Shown here one piece after another: positions 1-7,610 of a DNA stretch of 64,000 nt. The DNA comes from Thermoactinomyces daqus (lineage in GTDB: Bacteria > Bacillota > Bacilli > Thermoactinomycetales > Thermoactinomycetaceae): assembly GCF_000763315.1 (NCBI RefSeq), contig NZ_JPST01000061.1, positions 1-64,000 of the forward strand. Reading direction: 5' to 3'. A program made the position numbers and the translations under genes. The notes below the pieces were generated by a model. It made no database searches and was not told the origin of the DNA. It worked only from the letters and a program-made list of their open reading frames with translations. Position 1 is the first letter of the stretch. Each line of letters starts with the position of its first letter.

Positions 1-21
1 GGGGTTTGTCATCAATCTCAA

Positions 22-39
22 CCATCCTGTACAGGATGG
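22..39. repeat. 18-bp perfect palindrome
   Basis: CCATCCTGTACAGGATGG is a perfect inverted repeat with no loop. It lies 19 bases past the stop of the secreted-protein gene on the minus strand. It could be an operator for a gene beyond the window edge or the base of a weak terminator; no T-run follows on the minus strand. Confidence 0.4.
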
Positions 40-57
40 GATTTCTAAACAGTATTT

Positions 58-435
58 TTAGTTATGAGCTCTTAACATACCTTCACCAGCACAAAAATCA
101 TCTAACCAACTACAAGACATTTCGATGTTCACATACCCTACGGGTACATGCTTGTTTTTCCAGTCTATGCTTAAGTTTACGTACCCTTTGAATAAGGTTT
201 TCCCACCCGAATAAATGTGTACCCAAACTGGTTGCTTTCCAAGAGAAGATACATCTGCATCAAGCACTTGACCTTTGTATACATACACTCTGGATGCATC
301 TGACAAAGGCGCGGAATTGTCTGACATAGAATCTACATAAATATGGCGGCTTGTTTGCGCAGCTGCGAAAGTTTGAGTACTAAAACTTACTACAGCCACA
401 ATTGTGAAGAGACCCATCAAAAATCGTTTTAACAT
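58..435 (-). CDS. small secreted protein of unknown function
   Basis: A 125-residue protein that I do not recognise. The ATG at 435 is chosen over an upstream in-frame TTG because AGGAGG sits at 441-446, six bases before it. The N-terminus is a classical signal peptide: MLKRF followed by a hydrophobic stretch and an AAA cleavage region near residues 22-25. The mature part is about 100 residues, predicted beta-rich (valine/tyrosine alternation), with two cysteines near the C-terminus (SCSW and FCAGE) that could form a disulfide. It is divergent from a TetR gene, and the shared intergenic region carries a long inverted repeat, so it is the likely target of that repressor. Function is unknown. 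Confidence 0.7.
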   Translation of the reverse strand: MLKRFLMGLFTIVAVVSFSTQTFAAAQTSRHIYVDSMSDNSAPLSDASRVYVYKGQVLDADVSSLGKQPVWVHIYSGGKTLFKGYVNLSIDWKNKHVPVGYVNIEMSCSWLDDFCAGEGMLRAHN

Positions 436-472
436 CAAATCTCCTCCTTTGAGCAACCTTTAGGTTGTTTTC

Positions 473-512
473 ACACCAACTAGTCAGTGTATTTAAACCG
501 ACTGGTTGGTGT
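473..512. promoter_or_regulatory. TetR-type operator pair between divergent genes
   Basis: Two 16-base half elements face each other: ACACCAACTAGTCAGT at 473-488 and ACCGACTGGTTGGTGT at 497-512; the second is the reverse complement of the first at 14 of 16 positions. The ACTGGTTGGT core resembles operators of QacR/AcrR-like TetR repressors. Its place between the TetR gene and the secreted-protein gene suggests that both are repressed from here. Confidence 0.65.
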
Positions 513-586
513 ATCTTTATTTTAAACATTTTTCATGTTATAATCAATATGTTAATTAAAAAATTTCTGAAAATAGGGGATATTTC

Positions 587-1180
587 ATGAAACAACAAGA
601 GATGACAGAACGTACCATTCAAAAGCTGGTAGACGCAGGAATTGTTTTGTTTGCCAAATATGGGTACAGCAACACCAGTGTCGATCAGATTGTAAAGGAA
701 GCAGGACTTTCCAAAGGCGCATTCTACGCTCATTTTGCAACCAAAGAGGATTTCTTGATGAAGGTTCTCCGGGATGGGATTAGCTTTTATTTTGAGGATT
801 TGCGGGAGCTTTTGACCCAAGAAAACCGCGACCTGGTTGATGATTTTGTAAAGTTTTCCACTGATATGGTGGTCAAGACATACGAAAAGGGTTTTTCCGC
901 CGTTCTCCTTCATTCAGCCATGACGTGTCAATACTTGCCTCAAGTTCAACAAGAATTGGCCAAACAGATGGAAGAGTGGCGACAGGACCTTACGCAGTTT
1001 ATTGAAGCCATGAGAAAAGAGGGGCTTATTGGCAGTCCGCTTGATGCAAGAACCTTGGCGACCGCTGCAATGGCTCTGTTTAACGGATATAACATGCAGC
1101 ATTACATCGATGACCGAATTGATATTATGGGAACCATTAAAGTATTTTACGAGATGTTGCAAATTCGATCGCCTAAATAA
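587..1180 (+). CDS. TetR/AcrR family transcriptional regulator
   Basis: A 197-residue repressor of typical TetR length. Residues 10-55 form the helix-turn-helix domain, with the family signature around TSVDQIVKEAGLSKGAFYAHF followed by KEDF. The C-terminal helical ligand-binding domain (about 70-190) has no signature that names an inducer. The gene is divergent from the secreted-protein gene, with a long inverted repeat at 473-512 in between, so autoregulation plus control of the neighbour is the simplest reading. The ribosome site is weak (GGGGATA about 10 bases before the ATG). A strong hairpin terminator follows at 1218. Confidence 0.9.
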   Translation: MKQQEMTERTIQKLVDAGIVLFAKYGYSNTSVDQIVKEAGLSKGAFYAHFATKEDFLMKVLRDGISFYFEDLRELLTQENRDLVDDFVKFSTDMVVKTYEKGFSAVLLHSAMTCQYLPQVQQELAKQMEEWRQDLTQFIEAMRKEGLIGSPLDARTLATAAMALFNGYNMQHYIDDRIDIMGTIKVFYEMLQIRSPK

Positions 1181-1217
1181 TGGCCGGTATCCGTTTTTCA
1201 GTGCAAAAGCTAATGAA

Positions 1218-1250
1218 AAAGCTGCCCTTTTGTCGGGGGCAGCTTTTACT
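1218..1250 (+). terminator. Rho-independent terminator of the TetR gene
   Basis: Stem AAAGCTGCCC (1218-1227) pairs with GGGCAGCTTT (1237-1246), followed by T residues. It lies 38 bases after the TetR stop codon. Confidence 0.75.
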
Positions 1251-1297
1251 ATTCCAGTCAATATTCTTCTATCTCTTTTTCTTCGCCTCAAGACAAG

Positions 1298-1329
1298 AAA
1301 ACCTCCGCTGAATGAATCAGTGGAGGTTT
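1298..1329. repeat. 13-bp stem hairpin without T-run
   Basis: AAACCTCCGCTGA (1298-1310) and TCAGTGGAGGTTT (1317-1329) pair at 12 of 13 positions around a 6-base loop. There is no T-tract, so it may be an mRNA-stabilising or barrier structure between two convergent genes. Confidence 0.45.
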
Positions 1330-1339
1330 CAGACTGAAG

Positions 1340-1379
1340 AAAAACCCTTCGATTAATCATTTTCATTCGCAGGGTTTTT
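1340..1379 (-). terminator. terminator of the MarR gene
   Basis: AAAAACCCT at 1340-1348 pairs with AGGGTTTTT at 1371-1379; on the minus strand the structure ends in a T-run. It lies just past the stop of the MarR gene at 1394 and could work in both directions. Confidence 0.6.
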
Positions 1380-1393
1380 ATATGGCTTTATGA

Positions 1394-1870
1394 TCATTTT
1401 GATTTATCGTTTTGTTTATCCGACCATACTCGATAACCAGCGCGGTCATTTGACAGCTTTGTCATTACCTTTAACCACGCATTTTGGTAATCCTCTCCAA
1501 GATCAGTAAACACTTTTTTCATTTGCCCTCTTTGCACCTGACTAAGTTTTTTTTCCAGTTTTTCACCTTCTTTTGTCAGAATCAGTTGTTTAATGCGGCG
1601 GTCCTGATCAGAGGACTTGGTTGTGATCAGTCCTTTTTTAATCAGTTGACGCAAGGGGTTATTAAGAGCTTGCTTGCTTATTTCCAACAGCGATAGTAAT
1701 TCATTGACACTTAATCCAGGAAATCGGGCGACAAAAAACATAATGCGATGATGTAAGCGTTGGATTCCATATTCTTTTATGATTTCATCAGGTTTTTCCG
1801 TAAAAGTTTTGTAAGCGAAATAAAACATGACTAAGACTTGATTTAATTGCTCTTCTTGATTTTTATCCAT
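1394..1870 (-). CDS. MarR family transcriptional regulator
   Basis: A 158-residue protein of usual MarR size. The winged helix-turn-helix spans about residues 35-110: GLSVNELLSLLEISKQALNNPLRQLIKKGLI, followed by the wing with SSDQDRRIKQLILT (the conserved D-x-R motif of MarR proteins). AAGGAAGG precedes the ATG. It is divergent from the 2-keto-acid decarboxylase gene at 2046, and the shared region holds two palindromes of the form GTCAA-N5-TTGAC, the expected shape of a MarR operator. The likely role is repression of itself and of the decarboxylase until a small aromatic or acidic ligand binds; the ligand is an inference. Confidence 0.9.
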   Translation of the reverse strand: MDKNQEEQLNQVLVMFYFAYKTFTEKPDEIIKEYGIQRLHHRIMFFVARFPGLSVNELLSLLEISKQALNNPLRQLIKKGLITTKSSDQDRRIKQLILTKEGEKLEKKLSQVQRGQMKKVFTDLGEDYQNAWLKVMTKLSNDRAGYRVWSDKQNDKSK

Positions 1871-1913
1871 TTCATTTCCTTCCTTCTAAGTGAATAACAA
1901 TACATCCCAATAT

Positions 1914-1981
1914 AAGTCAATATACTTGACCTTTTTTGGATAGTGATGTATTCTGTAATAGGTCAATGTGATTGACCTATT
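1914..1981. promoter_or_regulatory. two MarR operators in the divergent promoter region
   Basis: Site 1 is GTCAATATACTTGAC (1916-1930). Site 2 is the perfect 11-bp inverted repeat AATAGGTCAAT / ATTGACCTATT separated by GTG (1957-1981), with core GTCAATGTGATTGAC. Both share arms GTCAA and TTGAC at the same 5-base spacing, which points to one dimeric protein binding twice, most simply the adjacent MarR. Confidence 0.7.
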
Positions 1982-2045
1982 TTGCGACAGTGCTATAAGT
2001 GTTTATTTCTATTATAACCATCGTTTATCGAGAGGGATGAGATAG

Positions 2046-3713
2046 ATGAGCAAAAAAATAACGGTTGGCGATTACTTACTTCTTCGGCTTAAAGAGATGG
2101 GCGTCCGGCATGTCTTTGGTGTGCCCGGTGATTATAATCTCGGATTTCTCGATCAAATTGTTAATATGGAAGGTTTGGAATGGATCGGGAATTGTAATGA
2201 GTTAAATGCAGCGTATGCTGCAGACGGATATGCACGGGTGAATGGCATCGCTGCCCTTGTGACCACATTTGGTGTCGGCGAGCTGAGTGCGATCAACGGG
2301 ATCGCCGGATCTTATGCTGAACAAGTCCCTGTGGTCAAAATTACCGGTACGCCGTCGACGAAAGTGATGAAAAAGGGTGCATTGGTTCATCACACGTTGG
2401 GCGATGGCGATTTTACGCATTTTATGAATATGTTCAAAGAGGTTACTGTTGCCCAAACCATGTTGACCGAAGAGAATGCAGCTGAAGAAATCGACCGTGT
2501 TCTCCGTGAATGCTGGCTGCAAAAAAGACCGGTTCACATCAATATCCCAGCGGATATAAGCTATAAAGAAATTGATGCACCACAAACTTCTCTCGCCTTA
2601 CCTGAACCTGTGAGCGACCCTACACAATTAAATAAATTTGTACAAAAAGCGGCAGAAGAGCTCAATAAAGCAAATTCACCGTTTATTTTAGCTGATTATG
2701 AAGTGAATCGTTACCGCTTATATGATCAATTGCGCACATTTGTAGAAGCATCCGGATATCCCATAGCGTCCTTTAGTATGGGGAAAGGGGTAATCGATGA
2801 AACTCACCCTCAGTTCATTGGAGTTCATACAGGACAATTAAGTGAGGACTTTTTAAAACAATGCATTCAAGAGAGTGACTGCTTTATTTTAATTGGTGTT
2901 AAGCTGACAGACTCAATTACAGGCGGCTTCCGTTTTATTCACGATCTTGAGAAGACCAACATTATTGAAATCCATCCTTCGTATGCTCGAATCAATAATG
3001 AAGTGTTCCAAGCCGTTTCTATGCGCGAAGCATTAGAACAATTAACGGAACACGTTCAACATCGGACATGGAATTTGAATCCTCATCCAGCAGGCAATGG
3101 AAGCCCGTTTATTCCGTCATCAGAATCAATTACCCAAGAACGCTTCTGGCAACGGCTTGCATCGTTTTTCAAACCGGGCGATGTACTCTTGGCGGAACAA
3201 GGAACCTCATTCTTCGCCGCGTCTACTGTCAAGCTTCCGGAAAAAACAACGTTTGTAGGGCAACCGCTTTGGGGTTCCATCGGTTATACATTGCCAGCAC
3301 TGCTCGGAACACAGCTTGCAGATCAAAATCGACGCAATATCCTGGTCATCGGGGATGGATCATTCCAACTTACTGCTCAAGAATTGTCTACGATCCTTCT
3401 TCATGACCTGAAACCGATTATTTTCTTGATCAATAATGACGGTTACACCGTTGAACGAATGATTCATGGTGCCGAGCAGAGGTATAACGATATAAACAGG
3501 TGGAATTATAGACGCATACCGGATGTGCTGGATCTAAATGGGAATAGCATCAGCTTTCAAATTAAAACTGAAGAAGAACTGGAAGAAGTGCTCTCTAAAG
3601 CTGAAAAAGCAAATAAACTGGTGTTTATCGAAGTTCATATGGGACGACTCGATTCACCAGCGTTATTAAGAGAGCTTGGAAAATTGTTTGCCGAGCAGAA
3701 TAAATATTGTTAG
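2046..3713 (+). CDS. thiamine-diphosphate 2-keto-acid decarboxylase (indolepyruvate/pyruvate decarboxylase family)
   Basis: A 555-residue enzyme, the full length of the pyruvate/indolepyruvate/branched-keto-acid decarboxylase family, which converts 2-keto acids to aldehydes and CO2. The N-terminal PYR domain has FGVPGDYN and the catalytic glutamate in GNCNELNAAYAADGYAR (about residue 51), the paired active-site histidines in ALVHHTLGDG (about 115), and the C-terminal ThDP/Mg motif GDGSF...NNDGYTVE (about 437-470). Divergent from a MarR regulator with two operators in between, so induction by a keto acid or related compound is likely. The substrate cannot be read from sequence; indolepyruvate, phenylpyruvate or branched keto acids are all possible. 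The ATG follows a GAGAGGGATGAGAT ribosome site. Confidence 0.88.
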   Translation: MSKKITVGDYLLLRLKEMGVRHVFGVPGDYNLGFLDQIVNMEGLEWIGNCNELNAAYAADGYARVNGIAALVTTFGVGELSAINGIAGSYAEQVPVVKITGTPSTKVMKKGALVHHTLGDGDFTHFMNMFKEVTVAQTMLTEENAAEEIDRVLRECWLQKRPVHINIPADISYKEIDAPQTSLALPEPVSDPTQLNKFVQKAAEELNKANSPFILADYEVNRYRLYDQLRTFVEASGYPIASFSMGKGVIDETHPQFIGVHTGQLSEDFLKQCIQESDCFILIGVKLTDSITGGFRFIHDLEKTNIIEIHPSYARINNEVFQAVSMREALEQLTEHVQHRTWNLNPHPAGNGSPFIPSSESITQERFWQRLASFFKPGDVLLAEQGTSFFAASTVKLPEKTTFVGQPLWGSIGYTLPALLGTQLADQNRRNILVIGDGSFQLTAQELSTILLHDLKPIIFLINNDGYTVERMIHGAEQRYNDINRWNYRRIPDVLDLNGNSISFQIKTEEELEEVLSKAEKANKLVFIEVHMGRLDSPALLRELGKLFAEQNKYC

Positions 3714-3721
3714 GAGCTGAT

Positions 3722-3754
3722 GACTCCTACCATTGTATATTACTGGTAGGAGTC
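3722..3754 (+). terminator. hairpin after the decarboxylase gene
   Basis: GACTCCTACCA (3722-3732) and TGGTAGGAGTC (3744-3754) form a perfect 11-bp stem with an 11-base loop, nine bases after the decarboxylase stop. No T-run follows, so termination is uncertain. Another perfect hairpin (ACGACGCTTC / GAAGCGTCGT, 3772-3795) follows inside the transposase remnant. Confidence 0.45.
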
Positions 3755-3879
3755 AGACTGTACATCTGAATACGACGCTTCCTACGAAGCGTCGTCCAAC
3801 GCATTCCATGCATCTCTTTCATATCGGCAAAAACTCGCTCAATCGTTTTTCTCCGCACTAAATCACCACATATCACCTG
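3728..3879 (-). pseudogene. IS1182-type transposase remnant (C-terminal piece)
   Basis: On the minus strand an open frame from about 3876 to the TAG at 3728 reads ...DLVRRKTIERVFAD, MKEMHGMRWTTLRRKRR. RKTIERVFAD followed by K-E-x-HG-x-R-W-T is the conserved C-terminal part of IS1182-family DDE transposases, containing the catalytic glutamate region. Only about 40 codons remain, with no start and no upstream catalytic aspartates, so the element is dead. Its upstream edge runs directly into the degenerate terminal repeat of the CRISPR array at 3871, as if insertion or deletion had cut into the array's distal end. Confidence 0.7.
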
Positions 3880-4101
3880 GAATTATGGATACAACTAAAC
3901 ATACACGGAAAAGGGATTTCATGAGATCGGCTCCATCCGTTTCAATTCCAATATGGATACAACTAAACTCTTGCTGTTGATGATTACCTTCAAGTTGGAG
4001 TTTAGTTTCAATTCCAATATGGATACAACTAAACGATTTTACTGAGGAAATTTTCCGTCGCCTGGAGCAATGTTTCAATTCCAATATGGATACAACTAAA
4101 C
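3871..4101 (-). CRISPR. CRISPR array, three intact 30-bp repeats plus one degenerate
   Basis: Intact repeats lie at 3939-3968, 4005-4034 and 4072-4101, identical to each other; on the plus strand each begins GTTTCAATTCC and ends ACAACTAAAC. A fourth, degenerate copy at 3871-3900 keeps only its last 17 bases (3884-3900). Spacers are 3901-3938 (38), 3969-4004 (36) and 4035-4071 (37 bases). The minus-strand reading ends each repeat in ATTGAAAC, the usual 8-base crRNA handle of type I-A/I-B/III systems, so transcription is leftward, the leader is to the right of 4101, and the decayed repeat is the leader-distal end. No cas gene is present in the window. Confidence 0.95.
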
Positions 4102-4537
4102 CCGTGTGTGAATATCGATAATATCAATTATTTTCAGTTTATAAAAAACAAAATCAGTCTGTAAACCTCCAATCCTGCAAAATCCCCGGGAGGTTCACAG
4201 ACTCTTGGATGTGCTCGGATTTTTATTGATGTTCCCCAATCACTTCTCTATTAAAACCTGTCGCTTGATTTTGGCAGGACAGCCGTACCAATCATGATGG
4301 AAGGTTTGAAAATGCGAGTCACTTTGGATTTGTCAGAAATGGTAGCAACACAGACGAGACAAAGAAAATCAGAGATTTAACTTTCATCCTTGATATCATC
4401 GATCAAATCATATTTCATATGATTCATAATGTGATCGATCATGTGAAGAACATCCCATATCGGAGCGTTTATGATTTTGATTGGTCTCCGGATGGGATGG
4501 TACACAACTGGTGATCAAATCGGATCATGAAGTGACC
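4102..4537 (-). other. CRISPR leader side and unexplained AT-rich stretch
   Basis: The first 100-200 bases are AT-rich and should contain the array leader and promoter. At 4156-4203 a hairpin stands out: AGTCTGTAAACCTCC (4156-4170) pairs with GGAGGTTCACAGACT (4189-4203) at 14 of 15 positions around an 18-base loop. A plus-strand reading from about 4266 to 4380 gives a short open stretch ending ...QRKSEI that I cannot assign. Further right, GATCGATC-centred palindromes occur at about 4430-4445. No convincing gene is visible. Confidence 0.5.
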
Positions 4538-5596
4538 CTAAATCCCCATATTCGATGTCGGATTGTTCTCGGTCTTCTTGAGGTCATCAATGTAGCCACG
4601 GAACACTTGCAACGATTTATGCCGGGTGTGTTCCATAATGTCACGCTCGTGATGCCCCAAGGCATAGGTTGTCGTGATAAACCCTCTCCTCATACTATGT
4701 CCGGCAAAATCCTCTTCGTCAAACCCGGCCTTTTTGGCAACCCGCTTGATCGTGTCTTTAATCCCTTGCGGACTCAAGCGATGGGGCCATACTTCTTTTC
4801 GCGAAGTGTCTATCCGGCGAAAGACGGCTCCATTTCGGATGCCTGCCGCCTTTAACCAGCGCCGCAAATTTCTGATGGGACAGGTTTCGTTACTTTGCCC
4901 GTATTGAATCAGAATCCGCTCCCCCTTCTTGGTCTGGTCCGTCTTGGATTGACGAATGGTAATCCACAACCCGTTACCGGTTTCCTCCAAATCTTCCACG
5001 TCCAGAGCAGACAACTCTGAACGACGGAAAGCTCCTGCATAACCCAAGGTCAAAATCGCCTTGTCCCGAATCCCCTGCAAGTCATTGGGGATCTCCCTGC
5101 AAATCGCAGTGACGATCTCGGCGGTCAGGGGGCGTTTTTTCGTCACCCTCTCTCCTTCTTTTCGCAGAATCCCTTTCCAGGTCTCTCTCACCGCAACCGA
5201 ATCAGCTGGATTGAGCATTTCCTGAAAAGAAATCCCTTTCTCCTTTGCCTGGCTACGTTGAACTGACATCCACAAGTCATGGAACTTTCGAATGGTGATG
5301 ATGCGTCTCCGGATAGTTGAAGTCTTTCGTTTCTTTCCTGTTTCATCAGCCGTGCCTTTTGCCAGTTCGGAGAGATAATTGGCCACCGTTTCCGGTTCGG
5401 CCGGAAGATGTCGAAGATTCCGTTTTTGGCAGTACTCCTCAAAATGCCTCCAATCGGATAAGTACGATTTGCGGGTGTTGTGAGCCATTGCATGCTCAAT
5501 GTATTCCATCGCAGCATCATTCAGTGTGACCATTTCCCGCGTTAATGCATTGTCGTGCCGGGGTACGATGAGGGAGTGATAATGTTCGTCGGCCAT
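4538..5596 (-). CDS. tyrosine recombinase / phage-type integrase
   Basis: A 352-residue site-specific recombinase. The ATG at 5596 is chosen because AAAGGAGAG precedes it; an upstream TTG at 5632 lacks a site. An N-terminal SAM-like core-binding domain (about 25-130: YIEHAMAHNTRKSYLSDWRHFEEYC) is followed by the catalytic domain with the family residues: arginine in GAFRRSELSAL, lysine in RQSKTD, H-x-x-R in GHSMRRGF, histidine in EHTRHKS, and tyrosine in FRGYIDD. All catalytic residues are present, so it may be active. It resembles integrases of integrative elements more than XerC/XerD. It stands alone, with no excisionase or other phage genes, beside the CRISPR array and IS remnants. Confidence 0.9.
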   Translation of the reverse strand: MADEHYHSLIVPRHDNALTREMVTLNDAAMEYIEHAMAHNTRKSYLSDWRHFEEYCQKRNLRHLPAEPETVANYLSELAKGTADETGKKRKTSTIRRRIITIRKFHDLWMSVQRSQAKEKGISFQEMLNPADSVAVRETWKGILRKEGERVTKKRPLTAEIVTAICREIPNDLQGIRDKAILTLGYAGAFRRSELSALDVEDLEETGNGLWITIRQSKTDQTKKGERILIQYGQSNETCPIRNLRRWLKAAGIRNGAVFRRIDTSRKEVWPHRLSPQGIKDTIKRVAKKAGFDEEDFAGHSMRRGFITTTYALGHHERDIMEHTRHKSLQVFRGYIDDLKKTENNPTSNMGI

Positions 5597-5629
5597 CTCT
5601 CTCTCTCCTTTTTCTCTCTTTTTCAGTAC

Positions 5630-5679
5630 CAACGATAACCTTATATTATCGTTGATACTATAGAATGTAAAGTATAGTA
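5630..5679. promoter_or_regulatory. paired palindromes upstream of the integrase
   Basis: CAACGATAA (5630-5638) and TTATCGTTG (5646-5654) form a perfect 9-bp inverted repeat with a 7-base spacer. Directly beside it TACTATA (5656-5662) faces TATAGTA (5673-5679). They cover the integrase promoter region and could be operator or recombinase-binding sites. Confidence 0.5.
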
Positions 5680-5898
5680 ATTTGATTTGTTTTATTATAT
5701 TTAAGGAAAGAAGTCAAATGGAAATATTATGCAAATCCGTCCGCTTCATTTTTTGGCATTCATCTTTCTGCTGTAAGGAATATTCTATGATTGCATTTAA
5801 TGATTACGGTGATCCCCCCTGGGAATTCATGAGATGACTTTGCTCAGTCAAAAGAATCGGTTCTTGATCAAGGTGAGTTATGAATTACAGGACGCAGA

Positions 5899-6123
5899 GT
5901 GACAACTCACCTTGGTAAACTGATTGCAACAGTCGGTTCCCTGCTTATGTATTCCGGTGCCAGCATGGAGCGGATTCGACAAGGCTTGAAATCCTTGGAT
6001 GTGGAGTTGATGCTGGCTTTTGCCTTCCTTGGTGCTGCGATGGTTCAACAAAAATATACCAGTGAGCAGGATACTATTAGCCGCCAAAGAAAAACCGGCA
6101 GGATAAATGCAAGGCCCGGGTAA
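5899..6123 (+). CDS. possible small membrane protein, unknown
   Basis: A GTG-initiated frame of 74 codons with two hydrophobic stretches: LIATVGSLLMYSGA (about 8-21) and VELMLAFAFLGAAMVQQ (about 35-51), then a basic tail. The composition looks protein-like, but there is no clear ribosome site (AGGACGCA only) and I know no homologue. It lies in the accessory patch between the integrase and an IS21 fragment and may be a leftover of a mobile element or a chance frame. Confidence 0.3.
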   Translation: MTTHLGKLIATVGSLLMYSGASMERIRQGLKSLDVELMLAFAFLGAAMVQQKYTSEQDTISRQRKTGRINARPG

Positions 6124-6461
6124 CCCTCTGACCACAGACGGAACCCAGGCTTTTTACTTCATTTACCACTAATTTAACGGGGCTGATTCATATCTTCATA
6201 TGATCCGTTTTTTCTTAAACGAATCTTCTCCGCAAATTCTTTCGCTTTTCCATAAGAAAAACCCCTCTCTATTTCAGAATACTAAAAAAATAGTAATTTC
6301 AAGAATCGCTTGCTAAATATTTTTAAAAGGAATTTTGATTCAGCGGAATGAGAATGAAGTGTCGGTTTAACCAAATTGCGTGAAAAGCGAATATGTGTAT
6401 TAAAAAACAGCATCCCCTTAAGGAGGATGCCGGAAGAAAGTTTCTTCCATGTTTGGTCTTC

Positions 6462-6572
6462 TTACATGCCAGATTTATATATTCTCAAAACAGCATTGCG
6501 GGCATGTCCAGTTTCTCTCGAAATAGCCCGAATACTCTTGCCAATCGCCTTCAATTCGTGTAATTTAATCAC
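6462..6572 (-). pseudogene. IS21-family IstA N-terminal fragment
   Basis: A GTG start at 6572, preceded by GGGAGTGG, opens a 36-codon frame reading VIKLHELKAIGKSIRAISRE then TGHARNAV, ending at TAA 6462. KSIRAISRETGH-x-RN is the helix-turn-helix opening of IS21-type IstA transposases. The catalytic core and IstB are absent, so this is a stub left by a deletion; a GCATCC...GGATGC hairpin lies just beyond the stop (6409-6430). Confidence 0.65.
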
Positions 6573-6755
6573 AGTCCCACTCCCTGACTAACCCCATTTC
6601 AAAAAATTCAGACGAGCAATGATTTGAAGGGAATCGGGCTTATCTATTGACCACTGCTTCTTCCAATGTAAATGCAACAACTCGCACAATGATTCGCTTG
6701 ACATAAAGATAGCGAACCAAGGCTTATTGTCCATTTCATGAGAGGGGACGGAGCA

Positions 6756-7222
6756 ATGGAAAAATCAAGCAAACAGATAGACGAATGCCCAGGTTGCGGG
6801 CTCAAGCTGCCCAATCAACATTTTGAACTGACCCACAGTTACAATGCAACAAGTGAATGCTATCAAAAATACACTGAACTTACCTATTATACACTTAGCA
6901 AGCAAGACATCAATTTCATTCATCAACATGCTGTCGATGCATACGCTGCTCAGCATTCCGGAAATGAAATGAAAAATATCACCACTGCTTTTGCGTTAAT
7001 TGGATTGTATTATGCCATTGAACATGGTTACAGCGGAAAACTAGTACAGCTTTGCAACCTCCGGATAAATCATCCTTTTCGCTAACTGTTTGTGATGTTT
7101 TGAAAGAAAAACCGGGAGAAATTCGAGATGTAATGCTTCGAAAATGGATGCATGATGTCTGGGAAAGTTGGAAATATCAACAGAATTGGGTAAAAGACAT
7201 CTGCCGTACTCTCTTGAAATAA
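6756..7222 (+). pseudogene. DUF5946-type protein gene with internal deletion
   Basis: Starts at ATG 6756 after GGGACGGAG. The N-terminal part has the zinc-like motif ECPGCGLKLP, then FELTHSYNATSECYQKYTEL and FALIGLYYAIEHGYSGKLVQ, which I associate with the DUF5946 family. At about 7050 the frame changes: it would stop at 7085, but the remaining family homology continues in another frame as QPPDKSSFSLTVCDVLKEK, then a W-x-x-VWESW motif to TAA 7222. The piece expected between LVQ and QPP is missing, so a deletion rather than a simple base error shifted the frame. Probably non-functional. Confidence 0.65.
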
Positions 7223-7593
7223 AGGTTTCTGTTCATAAAAACTGTTTTTTAAAGCATTGATGGATTGCGATCAGACTTTCATTTGAAGTATAGCGAAAAC
7301 AGTCATAAATTGCAGGAGGCAGAAATGATATCGAGCTATTGCGAGCGCTTGCGAAATACTTGCCGTTGAAACCGGTCTTGAGTCTTCCCAAGCAAAGCAA
7401 GCTACGCTTCGTCGTATTCCAACCGCCCATCATGCCAAGAATAAAGAGGAACATACAATCATTTATATAAATCCAAAAATCAATATTGAAGGGAAAACAA
7501 AATAAAATTCAATACTTATCAAGATTGATTTTGAAATATAAAATAGACTATGCATTTTCATAGAGAGATCTGGAGCTTCACCTAAATAAATCC
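7223..7593. other. no gene recognised
   Basis: About 370 bases without a supported gene. One plus-strand stretch (roughly 7315-7505) is open and reads ASACEILAVETGLESSQAKQ, which may be the remains of a gene, but it has no start or homologue I can name. Confidence 0.4.
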
Positions 7594-7610
7594 AAAAGGG
7601 GGCATGTATT

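Noticed and set aside
3863-4084. 73-codon minus-strand frame across the CRISPR array
   Set aside because: It is made of repeat and spacer sequence read through; repeated residues in it mirror the repeats.
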